Positions 26,453-34,669 of a stretch of DNA of 45,128 nt are shown here, in pieces. Each line of letters begins with the position of its first letter. The first letter of the stretch is position 1. The DNA is from Candidatus Methylomirabilis sp. (lineage in GTDB: Bacteria > Muiribacteriota > Ozemobacteria > Ozemobacterales > Ozemobacteraceae). The DNA lies in the NCBI GenBank assembly GCA_020722725.1, contig DYKG01000003.1, forward strand, positions 1-45,128, read 5' to 3'. The notes below the pieces were generated by a model that saw only the letters and a list, made by a program, of their open reading frames with translations, did not search any database and was not told the origin of the DNA. The position numbers and the translations under genes were made by a program.

Positions 26453-27258
26453 TGGAGAAGAAATGGCCGATCATTGGAATCACTCTGCTGTTGATCGTTT
26501 TAATTTATAATTTCATTTCAAGCGTTTTTAAATCTGATCAAAAGCGGTTTTCACATGACAGAATCTATGTCGACTACTCAGATTACCGCAACCAAAACCG
26601 CCCGGCAAAATCTTCGTCAAAAGCCTTTCAGCCAATTGGTTCACGGCATCCGAATGCTTATAAGGCCGCACGAGAAGCCAAGCAGATTCAGCGTGAAATG
26701 TTCGCAAATGTAATGACCGCCACCATCAGTTCTTACAACAATTACATGGACAAAGCGTTGAAGAAAATGCCCTCGCCGGTTGACAAACTGCCGAAACCCA
26801 GAATTTCACCGCAATATGAAAAGTTTCTTGAGCTTGCGCGCCAGCAGGTTATGGAATACGAATCAGGCATGTCAATCTTCCTGCAGGGCAATTATGAAAA
26901 AGCACTGCAAAAATTCAATGAAGCACTTGAAGCGGTTGATCCGCTTGATATCAAACACCGTATTGATATTTTCGGCATGATCGCCGAATGCTACCTCAGA
27001 CAGAAAAATGACAGCGGTTACGTCCAGTATAAAGTCATGCAGGTAAGAATGAAACGAAAAATGCAGAAGCTTCTTGAGGACGCATTCCCAGAAAAGCGGT
27101 CTTTAATAGCCAACATGGAATGGGTCACCACCCAGGAAGCATCAAAAAATCTTTTGAAAATGCGATCCATTGCTAACCGCAGCGATTCCCCGGAAATACA
27201 GGAAATGCTCAAGCGGTCTGAGCTTGATCTTGAAGTCTCGCGAAAAGTCACCCAATAA
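26452..27258 (+). CDS. Single-pass membrane protein with TPR-like C-terminus
   Basis: The 268-residue protein has one N-terminal membrane helix (about residues 5-24) and then a basic, Tyr/Asn-rich linker. A helical periplasmic domain contains at least one TPR-like unit, QGNYEKALQKFNEALEAVDP, followed by IFGMIAECYLRQKN. Charged helices form the end. There is no prepilin motif. It is translationally coupled to the GspJ-like gene and closes the operon, so it may be an accessory or assembly factor for the pseudopilins. The family is not recognised. Confidence 0.65.
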   Translation: MEKKWPIIGITLLLIVLIYNFISSVFKSDQKRFSHDRIYVDYSDYRNQNRPAKSSSKAFQPIGSRHPNAYKAAREAKQIQREMFANVMTATISSYNNYMDKALKKMPSPVDKLPKPRISPQYEKFLELARQQVMEYESGMSIFLQGNYEKALQKFNEALEAVDPLDIKHRIDIFGMIAECYLRQKNDSGYVQYKVMQVRMKRKMQKLLEDAFPEKRSLIANMEWVTTQEASKNLLKMRSIANRSDSPEIQEMLKRSELDLEVSRKVTQ

Positions 27259-27284
27259 AAATTATAAAAATATTTGATTGAAAA

Positions 27285-27313
27285 AACCCGTCTGCCTTTC
27301 GGCAGACGGGGTT
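27285..27313 (-). terminator. Terminator of the rpsO-pnp operon
   Basis: AACCCGTCTGCC (27285-27296) and its complement to 27313 form a 12-bp stem with a TTTC loop and one bulged G. A run of six T follows on the minus strand, so it chiefly ends pnp. It may also slow transcription from the opposite pseudopilin operon. Confidence 0.85.
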
Positions 27314-27336
27314 GAAATTTTCAGGGAATGGGGATT

Positions 27337-29445
27337 TTATTCTCCACTGCCCTCGAGAATAGCTTTTCGAGAGAGATTTACCCGACCCTGGCCATCGATT
27401 TCGATAACCTTGACCTTGATTTCGTCACCAATATTGACCACATCTTCAACTTTGTTGACCCGGCTGTTGTCGAGCTGACTGATATGAACCATGCCTTCGA
27501 TTCCGGGAAGGATCTCAACAAAAGCGCCAAATTTCATGATGCGCTTAACTTTGCCCAGATAGGTTTTGCCGACTTCGGCATCTTCAGTTACCTGGCGAAC
27601 CATGAAAATCGCTTTTTCATTTGCTTCGGCATCGGGACTGATGATGAGAACGCGACCATCGTCGCCGGTTTCGATCTGAACACCGGTTTCTTCAGTAATC
27701 TTGCGGATGGTTTTGCCACCAGGACCGATAAGATTTCTGATTTTTTCGGGGTCAATTTCGATGGTTTCAATGCGCGGAGCAAATTTAGAAAGCTCAGTTC
27801 TGTTGGTAGAAATGGCTTCGTTCATTTTGCCCAGAATGTGCAGGCGGCCTTCTTTAGCCTGAGCCAGAGCGGTTCTCATGATGTCAAGGGTCACGCCGAT
27901 GATCTTGATATCCATCTGCAGGGCATTTACGCCTTTGGTAGTACCGGCAACCTTGAAATCCATATCTCCGAAATGGTCTTCATCACCGAGAATATCGCTC
28001 AGAACCTTAAAGTTATCGCCTTCTTTGATCAGACCCATGGCAATACCTGCTACAGGAGCCTTGATCGGCACACCGGCATCCATCATTGCCATGCTGCCGG
28101 CACAAACCGACGCCATTGATGAGCTGCCGTTGCTCGAAAGAATTTCACTGACCACGCGAACGGTGTAAGGAAATTCATCAGCAGAGGGCATAACCTGATT
28201 CAAAGCCCGTTCAGCCAAGGCACCGTGACCGATTTCGCGACGGCCGGGGCCACGCATCGGGCGGGCTTCACCAACGGAAAATGGCGGGAAGTTATAATGC
28301 AGCAGGAATCTTTTCTTGAATTCATCGTCAAGACCGTCGATAACCTGTGAATCACCACTGGCACCCAGGGTTACAATACCCAGAGACTGGGTCTGGCCAC
28401 GGGTAAACAGAGATGAGCCATGGGTTCTCGGCAGGAATCCGACGGCACATGAAATCGGGCGGATATCTTTCATTCCGCGGCCATCGATACGACGGCTTTC
28501 TTCGAGAATCATGCGGCGCATTTCCTGAGAGATGGTTGCTTCAAGAATTCTGGCAGCGGCATTAGCCTTGCGATCAGCATCTTCGCCAAATTTTTCATCG
28601 ACCAGCTCACCAAGTCTGATGTTGAGCAGTCTGAATTTTTCGACTCTCTCAACTTTGTCTGCAGTGTTGAGGGCAGCTCTGATGTCGGGCATCAAGGTAA
28701 CCTTTACCAGCTGTTCCACTTCGGGTTCTTTTTCCGGTTCGGGTGGCTGATATTTGGGTTTACCAGCGCGGACAGCCAGTTCTTTCTGGGAAGCGCAAAG
28801 CTTTTTAATGTTTTGATGGGCAAAAGCAAGAGCTTCAAGAAGTTCTTCTTCAGAGACTTCTTCAGAACCTGATTCAACCATGGTAATGGCTTCTTCGGTT
28901 CCGGCTACGACCATGTCAATGGTGCTGCGTTCAAGCTGAAAGCTTGAAGGATTGAGAACCAACTGGCCATCTACCTTGCCGACTCTAACCGCACCTACTG
29001 CGGCAACCAATGGTATTTCAGAAACCATCAGAGCACAGCTTGAGGCGTTTACTGCGAGTATGTCAACCTGATTAATCTTGTCATAAGAAAGAACATAGGT
29101 AACCACCATTACATCATTATGATAGTTTTCAGGAAACATCGGGCGCAGAGGTCGATCAATCAATCGACTGGTCAGAATTTCCTTGGTTGTCGGGCGACCT
29201 TCGCGTTTGAAAAAGCCACCGGGGATTTTTCCGGCTGAGTAGGATTTTTCAAAGTAATCAACGGTCAGCGGCAGAAAATCACAGCCATCTTTGGCATCTT
29301 TGCTGCAAACCACGGTAGCCAGAACAACCGAGTCACCACAACGGGCAACTACTGAACCGGCAGCCTGATTGGCCAGAAGGCCTGTTTCAAATGTTATTGT
29401 CTGATTGTTTAAATCACACGCGACTATTTCTAATTTTTTCTCCAT
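27337..29445 (-). CDS. pnp: Polynucleotide phosphorylase
   Basis: The 702-residue phosphorolytic 3'-5' exoribonuclease has the standard layout: RNase PH domain 1 (about 10-140), an alpha-helical linker, RNase PH domain 2 (about 320-455) with FPPFSVGEARPMRGPGRREI and SNGSSSMASVCAGS, then a KH domain with GxxG in RNLIGPGGKTIRKI. An S1 domain (GKVKRIMKFGAFVEI...VHISQL) comes last. Length and motifs are normal, and the protein ends right after S1 without a tail. The ATG follows GGGGAAG. It is 9 bp downstream of rpsO, the common rpsO-pnp arrangement. Confidence 0.97.
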   Translation of the reverse strand: MEKKLEIVACDLNNQTITFETGLLANQAAGSVVARCGDSVVLATVVCSKDAKDGCDFLPLTVDYFEKSYSAGKIPGGFFKREGRPTTKEILTSRLIDRPLRPMFPENYHNDVMVVTYVLSYDKINQVDILAVNASSCALMVSEIPLVAAVGAVRVGKVDGQLVLNPSSFQLERSTIDMVVAGTEEAITMVESGSEEVSEEELLEALAFAHQNIKKLCASQKELAVRAGKPKYQPPEPEKEPEVEQLVKVTLMPDIRAALNTADKVERVEKFRLLNIRLGELVDEKFGEDADRKANAAARILEATISQEMRRMILEESRRIDGRGMKDIRPISCAVGFLPRTHGSSLFTRGQTQSLGIVTLGASGDSQVIDGLDDEFKKRFLLHYNFPPFSVGEARPMRGPGRREIGHGALAERALNQVMPSADEFPYTVRVVSEILSSNGSSSMASVCAGSMAMMDAGVPIKAPVAGIAMGLIKEGDNFKVLSDILGDEDHFGDMDFKVAGTTKGVNALQMDIKIIGVTLDIMRTALAQAKEGRLHILGKMNEAISTNRTELSKFAPRIETIEIDPEKIRNLIGPGGKTIRKITEETGVQIETGDDGRVLIISPDAEANEKAIFMVRQVTEDAEVGKTYLGKVKRIMKFGAFVEILPGIEGMVHISQLDNSRVNKVEDVVNIGDEIKVKVIEIDGQGRVNLSRKAILEGSGE

Positions 29446-29454
29446 TGCTTCCCC

Positions 29455-29724
29455 TTAGCGGCGCAGACCGAGTTTCTGAATCAGGCTGAGATATCTTTCG
29501 TTGTCTTTACGCTTAAGATAAGCAAGGTGGCGCTTTCTTGCACCGATCATTTTGAGCAGACCGCGTCTTGAGTGGTGATCTTTCGGATTGGCTTCAAAAT
29601 GGGCCGAAAGGTTGTTGATTCTCGTGGTGAGAATGGCCACCTGGACTTCGGGCGAACCGGTGTCTTTTTCAGACAACTTGTACTCATCGATAACCTGAGT
29701 TTTAACGTCTTTAGTGATAGACAT
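29455..29724 (-). CDS. rpsO: 30S ribosomal protein S15
   Basis: The 89-residue protein is full length for S15: [38 protein letters not shown], then [20 protein letters not shown] and the C-terminal [12 protein letters not shown]. It binds the central domain of 16S rRNA in the small subunit. The ATG at 29724 is chosen because AAGGAG is nine bases upstream and the family starts here; a longer in-frame extension is spurious. A hairpin in the leader could mediate autoregulation. Confidence 0.97.
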   Translation of the reverse strand: MSITKDVKTQVIDEYKLSEKDTGSPEVQVAILTTRINNLSAHFEANPKDHHSRRGLLKMIGARKRHLAYLKRKDNERYLSLIQKLGLRR

Positions 29725-29747
29725 TTGGAAAATCTCCTTAGTTTTAC

Positions 29748-29781
29748 GTTGTATAACCAAGCATTGACACATTGGTACAAC
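29748..29781 (-). promoter_or_regulatory. Structured rpsO leader (possible S15 autoregulatory element)
   Basis: On the minus strand an outer GTTGTA/TACAAC stem encloses CCAA/TTGG with a TTA bulge on one side and an 11-nt loop. It lies 24 nt before the rpsO ATG. S15 is known to repress its own translation through leader structures that differ between phyla; assignment here is inference. Confidence 0.5.
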
Positions 29782-29803
29782 CCTAGTAATACATACGTCT
29801 GGC

Positions 29804-29809
29804 ATTATA
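29804..29809 (-). promoter_or_regulatory. Putative -10 box of the rpsO promoter
   Basis: A perfect TATAAT on the minus strand, about 80 nt upstream of rpsO, gives a leader that includes the hairpin. The -35 is poor (TTGTCG at 15-bp spacing). Confidence 0.45.
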
Positions 29810-29869
29810 GCACAATTCAGGCGCCGACAAAAGGGCTTTTTTTTACCATGTGCCTGCCAATTATTGCAG

Positions 29870-29899
29870 TTGACATGATTTGCTGAAATGGGCTATCTT
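29870..29899 (+). promoter_or_regulatory. Putative sigma-70-type promoter of the rRNA methyltransferase gene
   Basis: TTGACA (29870-29875) and TATCTT (29894-29899) are separated by 18 bp, giving a leader of about 85 nt before the ATG at 29993. Confidence 0.55.
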
Positions 29900-29992
29900 A
29901 TCTTGGGTTGAAGAGAACTTGTGCTTTTCAACTCAGGCTGCTCATAAAGAATCTCAATCAGCCGCCCTTTTTAATTTTACCAGGGGAATATA

Positions 29993-31270
29993 ATGGAAAC
30001 TCTAGCAATCGAAAAAATGACTTATGGAATCGACGCATTAACTCATCTGGACGGCAAGGTCGTTTTCGTGCCTTACGCCGCCCCCGGAGATCGGGCAAAA
30101 ATTAATATCGTAGAAGAAAAATCTGATTATCTGCGCGCCGAACTTTGTGAAATCGAAGAAAAATCAGGCGACCGACAGAACCCGCCGTGCCCCAATTTTC
30201 CAGAATGCGGAGGTTGCCACTGGCTGCATTTGAATACGGAAACCCAGTTACGAGAAAAAGAAGAAATTCTCAATTTCATTCTTAAACCATTGAATCCGGC
30301 TCAGGTTTATCCGATGGAACCGCTGCCAGCGAGACATTATCGCAACAAGATGGAATTGAAAATTGCTTTTAATGGCGACCAGGTAATTCTTGGCAATTTT
30401 AAATACCGCTCACACGAAGTGGTGCCATTGAAGGGCTGCATCGTTCAATGCCGCGACAACCTGAAAATGCTTGACCAGCTCGATATTTTCGCCAATAAGA
30501 GCGAAAACCGCAGTCTCATGGAAAAGTGCGAAACCATTATAGTCAGAACCTTGCCGCCGCAGCAACACTGTGTTTTTTACCTGAAGGAAGCTCCGGCAGA
30601 ATCAGATCTTAAAGCCATGCAGGCCTTTTTTGATGAGAACGAAAGTATCAGCCGCCTTGAAGTTCAGTCTTCGATGGGCAACCATCAAACCCTGCTGCGC
30701 GAAAAACCTCTTTTCTCTTTCATGAAAAAAAACTGGCGAGTCTCGACCGGATCTTTCTTTCAGAACAATATCGAAGGTGCAGAAGCAATATTGCACACCC
30801 TGGTCTCGATCTATCATTCCCAGCCGCAAAAAGGCAAATTCATCGATCTTTACTGCGGTTGCGGCACCCAGACCTTTCTTCTTGAAAATCTGTTTGAAGA
30901 AGTTCATGGCATCGAATGCAATCAGGCATCATTTCAGGATGCCCTGGCATTTCAGAAAACCCGAACCAACTCAAAGATCAAATTTCTCTGCCGAAAAGCA
31001 GAAACCATCTTCAATTCTCCGGTAACCAAAGGGGTCATTGCCGCCCTGCACGTCAATCCCCCAAGAACTGGGCTGTCTCAGCGGGTTTTAAAAGGTCTGA
31101 CCGGCATTAAACCAAGAATGATTACTTATCTTTCCTGCAATCCAACCACATTCAGACGCGATGCAAAATACATTCGATCACTGGGTTACCAGCTCGAAAA
31201 GATTTATTCGTTTGACCTTTTCCCCGGAACCTTTCACATGGAACTATTGAGTCTTTTTGTCAGAGCCTGA
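29993..31270 (+). CDS. TrmA/RlmD-type RNA m5U methyltransferase
   Basis: The 425-residue enzyme should methylate C5 of a uridine in 23S rRNA or tRNA. An N-terminal TRAM-like domain covers about residues 1-55. Cys66, Cys72 and Cys75 in CPNFPECGGCHW, with another Cys near 149, fit the 4Fe-4S site of RlmD/RumA. The SAM-binding segment DLYCGCGTQTFLLE is present, as are the nucleophile Cys382 in YLSCNPTTFRRD and the C-terminal FHMELLSLF with the general-base Glu. The DPPR motif reads NPPR (Asn355 for Asp). GGGGA precedes the ATG. It lies 5 bp before the histidine kinase gene. Confidence 0.88.
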   Translation: METLAIEKMTYGIDALTHLDGKVVFVPYAAPGDRAKINIVEEKSDYLRAELCEIEEKSGDRQNPPCPNFPECGGCHWLHLNTETQLREKEEILNFILKPLNPAQVYPMEPLPARHYRNKMELKIAFNGDQVILGNFKYRSHEVVPLKGCIVQCRDNLKMLDQLDIFANKSENRSLMEKCETIIVRTLPPQQHCVFYLKEAPAESDLKAMQAFFDENESISRLEVQSSMGNHQTLLREKPLFSFMKKNWRVSTGSFFQNNIEGAEAILHTLVSIYHSQPQKGKFIDLYCGCGTQTFLLENLFEEVHGIECNQASFQDALAFQKTRTNSKIKFLCRKAETIFNSPVTKGVIAALHVNPPRTGLSQRVLKGLTGIKPRMITYLSCNPTTFRRDAKYIRSLGYQLEKIYSFDLFPGTFHMELLSLFVRA

Positions 31271-31275
31271 AAACG

Positions 31276-32754
31276 ATGATGCACCCAGTATCAGAAAGTG
31301 ACCTGATCAACAAAATACTCATCATCGAAGATGAGCCCGACATCAGCGATTATCTTTACGATACGCTGGCAATGTCGGGATATGAGGTCAGGCAGGCTTA
31401 CGACGGACTGGAAGGACTTGAAAAAATCAGGCAGAAAAAACCGAATCTGGTTCTGCTCGATATCATGATGCCCAAAATCGACGGACTGGAAGTCTGCCGT
31501 AGAATCAGGTCTAATCCTGAGACTCAGACGACCAGAATCATTTTCATCACCGCCAAAGGCTCGCTCGAAGAGAAACTTGAGGGTTTCCAGGCCGGTGCCA
31601 ATGATTTTATCGTCAAACCTTTTTCGAGCAGCGAATTACTGGCACGTATTGAGGCGCATCTGCGCATCGATACGCTTGCCCGCGACCTCGAACTGTCTGA
31701 ACGTCGCTACCGGCAGCTGATCGAGCACTCTCCCGACGGAATTCTTCTGTTTTCGCCTGATATGAAGCTGCTGTTCGCCAATTCCAGATTCAAAGGCATT
31801 TTGCCTGGCAAATTGGAAGGCCTTGAAATCGGTTGTTCAATTGATGCTTTGCGATCGAACTCACTGTTTTTTTCGGAAATCGCCACTCTGCTTGATAAAG
31901 TTCGCGAAGGTCGGATTATCGTGACCCGAACATTTTCAATCAGCCTGCAGAAAGGGCACACCAGCTATCTCGAAATTCGCGGCATACCTTCTGAAATTCC
32001 GGCGGGCAAAAGTCTGATGTATCAGGTGGTAATGCGTGATGTGACCGAGAAATACAACATGGAAAAAATTATTTCACGGGCCGAGAAAATCAATTCGCTG
32101 GGTATACTCACCGCCGGCATCGCCCACGAAATAAACAATCCACTGGCCGGCATTGCTAATGCAATTCACATACTCAAGCGTGACTCGATCGACAATGCAA
32201 AAAAAGACGAGCTTCTTGAGCTGATTTTAAGCAATATTACCAGAATTTCCAGAATCATTGATGATCTGCGAGTATTTTCACGACAGGAGCGCTACGAAGG
32301 CGGATCATTCGAGCTGGTTCCGGTCATTGAAGAGACCTTGAAACTGTTGCGTTATCAGCGGGAAAACGACCAGATTGAAATTCATTTTCTGACCAATGAC
32401 CTCAAACCGGTTATCGAGGGCAGTAAAAACCAGTTTCAACAGATGATGATCAACCTGCTGCTTAACGCGTCGCAAGCAATAACCGGGGCTGGCCAGATAA
32501 AAGTGGAACTTGACCGCCTGGAAAACACGCACAGCGTGGTTATCAAGGTAAGTGACACAGGCTGCGGCATTCCCGAAGACCAGATCGATCAGATTTTCGA
32601 CCCATTTTTCACCACGAAAAGAGACTGGCGCGGCACCGGCCTGGGTCTGGCGGTTTCTTACCGAATTATTCAGCTGCTGAAAGGCACAATAACGGTAAGC
32701 AGTCAGGTTGACAAAGGCACGACCTTTACCATTACCATGCCGCTAAAAGGCTGA
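31276..32754 (+). CDS. Receiver-PAS histidine kinase
   Basis: The 492-residue cytoplasmic protein has an N-terminal receiver (about 12-130) with phospho-acceptor Asp62 in LLDIMMPK and Lys in FIVKPFSS. A PAS domain follows (about 140-265, RQLIEHSPDGILLFS). The HisKA region carries His284 in GIAHEINNPLAGI, and the HATPase_c domain has MMINLLLNASQAI (N-box), DTGCGIPEDQIDQIFDPFFT (G1/F) and RGTGLGLAVSYRII (G2). There is no membrane segment, so it takes its signal from a partner kinase or a cytoplasmic ligand. It is translated with the preceding methyltransferase gene. The receiver-containing CpaE of the Tad locus is a conceivable target, but nothing in the sequence proves it. Confidence 0.93.
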   Translation: MMHPVSESDLINKILIIEDEPDISDYLYDTLAMSGYEVRQAYDGLEGLEKIRQKKPNLVLLDIMMPKIDGLEVCRRIRSNPETQTTRIIFITAKGSLEEKLEGFQAGANDFIVKPFSSSELLARIEAHLRIDTLARDLELSERRYRQLIEHSPDGILLFSPDMKLLFANSRFKGILPGKLEGLEIGCSIDALRSNSLFFSEIATLLDKVREGRIIVTRTFSISLQKGHTSYLEIRGIPSEIPAGKSLMYQVVMRDVTEKYNMEKIISRAEKINSLGILTAGIAHEINNPLAGIANAIHILKRDSIDNAKKDELLELILSNITRISRIIDDLRVFSRQERYEGGSFELVPVIEETLKLLRYQRENDQIEIHFLTNDLKPVIEGSKNQFQQMMINLLLNASQAITGAGQIKVELDRLENTHSVVIKVSDTGCGIPEDQIDQIFDPFFTTKRDWRGTGLGLAVSYRIIQLLKGTITVSSQVDKGTTFTITMPLKG

Positions 32755-33615
32755 TCAGACGGCGATTCTGTGTTGGTGGCACCATTGCAGCAGTTCTTCG
32801 TATTGAGGCTGCTCAAGGCCATAACGGCCAAGGCGGTTGGTATGCTTGCCATAGTCGCCATGATAATCGCTGCCTCCGCTGGCTACCCATCCTCGTTCGG
32901 CGGTAATTTCACAGAACTTTTTCGTCTGACTGTTGGTATGCTCTGAATAATAGGCTTCAATGCCATCCCAGGGCAGGCCTTCAATTTTCTGCCAAACCGA
33001 GTCCCAGTCAGGTATCAGGCCAGGGTGCGCAATCACTGCGATGCCACCGGCTTTTTTTATGGCTTCGATTCCTTTTCCCGGGTCAACATGGTCTTTCGGC
33101 ACATAGGCCGGGCAGCCCCTTGAAAGATAGCGGTTAAAGGCTTGTTGAAAATCTGTAATATATCCTTTTTCATGCAGAAAACGGGCGATATGTGGACGAC
33201 CAAGTATGCGGTCGGGGGTGGCCAGAAACTGCTGCCGCAACTCTTCAACCTGTATTCCGGTTTTCTCAAGCAAATCGAGAATTTTCAGGGCGCGCAGATA
33301 TCTGAATTCCTTCTGTTCCTGGAGCAGGCCGGTTAAAGAAGCGGCCTTTTCATCAATAAACAGGCCAAGAACATGAATAGAGGCATCCCGCCCTTCCCAG
33401 CCGCACGAAAGCTCGATTCCCGCGATTACTTTAATTCCGGTTTCGTTGCCGCGAATTCTTGCCGGTTCAACCCCGTCAACGGTGTCGTGGTCGGTAACCG
33501 CAATGACCTTCAGCCCTTTTTCATTCGAGCTGTCAACCAGCGCGGCAGGGCTGAGCAACCCGTCAGAAGCTGAAGAATGGAGATGGAGATCGGCAAAAAC
33601 GTTCTTTTTTTTCAA
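32755..33615 (-). CDS. PHP-domain phosphoesterase
   Basis: The 286-residue enzyme belongs to the YciV/RNase AM-like PHP family. Metal-binding motifs are ADLHLHSSASDG near residue 10, AVTDHDTVDG, GIELSCGW, IHVLG, IAHPGLIPDWD and GSDYHGDYGKHTNRLG at the end. Members cleave 5' ends of RNA oligonucleotides or 3',5'-bisphosphonucleotides; the exact substrate here is not fixed. TTG 33615 is preferred as start because AAGGA is 6 nt upstream; TTG 33621 would leave no spacing. Its stop codon abuts that of the kinase gene on the other strand. Confidence 0.85.
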   Translation of the reverse strand: MKKKNVFADLHLHSSASDGLLSPAALVDSSNEKGLKVIAVTDHDTVDGVEPARIRGNETGIKVIAGIELSCGWEGRDASIHVLGLFIDEKAASLTGLLQEQKEFRYLRALKILDLLEKTGIQVEELRQQFLATPDRILGRPHIARFLHEKGYITDFQQAFNRYLSRGCPAYVPKDHVDPGKGIEAIKKAGGIAVIAHPGLIPDWDSVWQKIEGLPWDGIEAYYSEHTNSQTKKFCEITAERGWVASGGSDYHGDYGKHTNRLGRYGLEQPQYEELLQWCHQHRIAV

Positions 33616-33675
33616 TGGCAATCCTTTCGCAAATAATGCTACAGCTGTTAACGATCATAACTTAACTTCAATGCT

Positions 33676-33705
33676 TTGACAATCTGCCTTGAATGTAAAT
33701 ATAAT
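33676..33705 (+). promoter_or_regulatory. Strong sigma-70-type promoter
   Basis: TTGACA (33676-33681) and TATAAT (33700-33705) are both consensus, with an 18-bp spacer. The leader would be about 20 nt, with GGGAGG at 33720-33725 before the ATG at 33732. Confidence 0.75.
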
Positions 33706-33731
33706 CTTATTACCCAATTGGGAGGCGAACA

Positions 33732-34523
33732 ATGAAGAAAAACAATTTAAGATATATTTTTGCTATGGTATTAGTGGCACTGCTGGCACTGCCAGCCTTT
33801 TCGGCATCGCGAAACCTGCTGCCGCGTTTTCCTGAAGTGGTTCTGGAAAAGGGTTTTTCACAGAACTTTCAGGTAACCGAATGCCAGGCCAAGGTTCGTA
33901 TCACTGAAGATGAGGCTCAGTCAAGCATGAGCATCTCGCTGCAGAATCGCAGCCCAGAGAAAATCAAGAGTTCGGTTAAATTCAGAATCCTTTATCCGAC
34001 CTCTGAGAGCCAGGTTTCGATCAAGGTCGATGGCAAGCCGATCAAATATGACCGGGCATCACCGCGCCACACATTCGAGCTCGACAGCAACGCGGTTATC
34101 AGCTTTCAGGTTTCGGCACACACCAACATCAATTACAGCATCGACAGTGTTCGCGAAGCACTGCGCAAAGAGCATCATGACGACGAGCCGAAATCGGGCA
34201 AAAAGTTCGATCTTGGCTCGCTGATGAAGCTTTTTGACCGGGAAAAATTCGGAAAACGCTTTCTGGTCGGGCCGCTGGCTTCAAAGTGGGGCGTTTTTCC
34301 GCTTGAATTCGGAAAAGTTCAGCTTGAAGTGATCATTCCTTCTGATTTTGTCATGGTGAGCTCGGTGGCAGAAAAGTGGAAAAACCGAAAAACCGGGCGC
34401 GAAGTGATTTACACCTTCAAAGAAGTCGAAGGCTTTGAGGGAACGGTCTTTTTACCCGAAACCGATCGCGATGAATTTGTCAAAACCCAGAAGATTCTCA
34501 CCTCAGGCGAGTTTATGCACTAA
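33732..34523 (+). CDS. Exported protein of unknown function
   Basis: The 263-residue protein has a signal peptide (about 1-25, ending PAFSAS). Its mature part looks beta-rich for about 110 residues (VRITEDEAQSSMSISLQNRS). A charged linker with EHHDDE near residue 150 comes next, and a second beta-rich part ends FLPETDRDEF. No family is recognised. A consensus promoter and a good ribosome-binding site imply substantial expression of a monocistronic envelope protein. No terminator follows; a REP-like repeat lies in the convergent gap. Confidence 0.75.
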   Translation: MKKNNLRYIFAMVLVALLALPAFSASRNLLPRFPEVVLEKGFSQNFQVTECQAKVRITEDEAQSSMSISLQNRSPEKIKSSVKFRILYPTSESQVSIKVDGKPIKYDRASPRHTFELDSNAVISFQVSAHTNINYSIDSVREALRKEHHDDEPKSGKKFDLGSLMKLFDREKFGKRFLVGPLASKWGVFPLEFGKVQLEVIIPSDFVMVSSVAEKWKNRKTGREVIYTFKEVEGFEGTVFLPETDRDEFVKTQKILTSGEFMH

Positions 34524-34594
34524 CCGAAGTTCTGCCGGCAATTCTCAGTGATTAGAAAAACCTGAGCTGAGGCAAACCATAGTTTTGCAAATAA

Positions 34595-34660
34595 GCGATC
34601 CCTGAGCTTGTCGAAGGGCCGGTCTGGTCGCTTCGACGCAGCTCAGCGACCGCATTGCAA
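34595..34660. repeat. REP-like dispersed repeat, copy 2
   Basis: CTGAGCTTGTCGAAG (34602-34616) pairs with CTTCGACGCAGCTCAG (34631-34646) to form an imperfect hairpin. The reverse complement contains ATGCGGTCGCTGAGCTGCGTC, written here in part as ATGCGGTCnnTGAGCT, which links it to the copy at 12786-12858. It lies between two convergent genes. Confidence 0.65.
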
Positions 34661-34669
34661 CGACTGGCT

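Noticed and set aside
27328-28119. A 263-codon plus-strand frame opposite the 3' part of pnp
   Set aside because: It lies entirely antisense to a well-supported gene, has low-complexity Phe/Asp-rich composition typical of a mirror frame, and has no ribosome-binding site.
29455-29805. A longer rpsO starting at 29805
   Set aside because: The extension would translate through the leader hairpin and lacks similarity to S15; the ATG at 29724 has a strong ribosome-binding site.
29908-30105. A possible leader peptide upstream of the rRNA methyltransferase
   Set aside because: It starts at the predicted start of transcription without a ribosome-binding site and overlaps the real gene in another frame.
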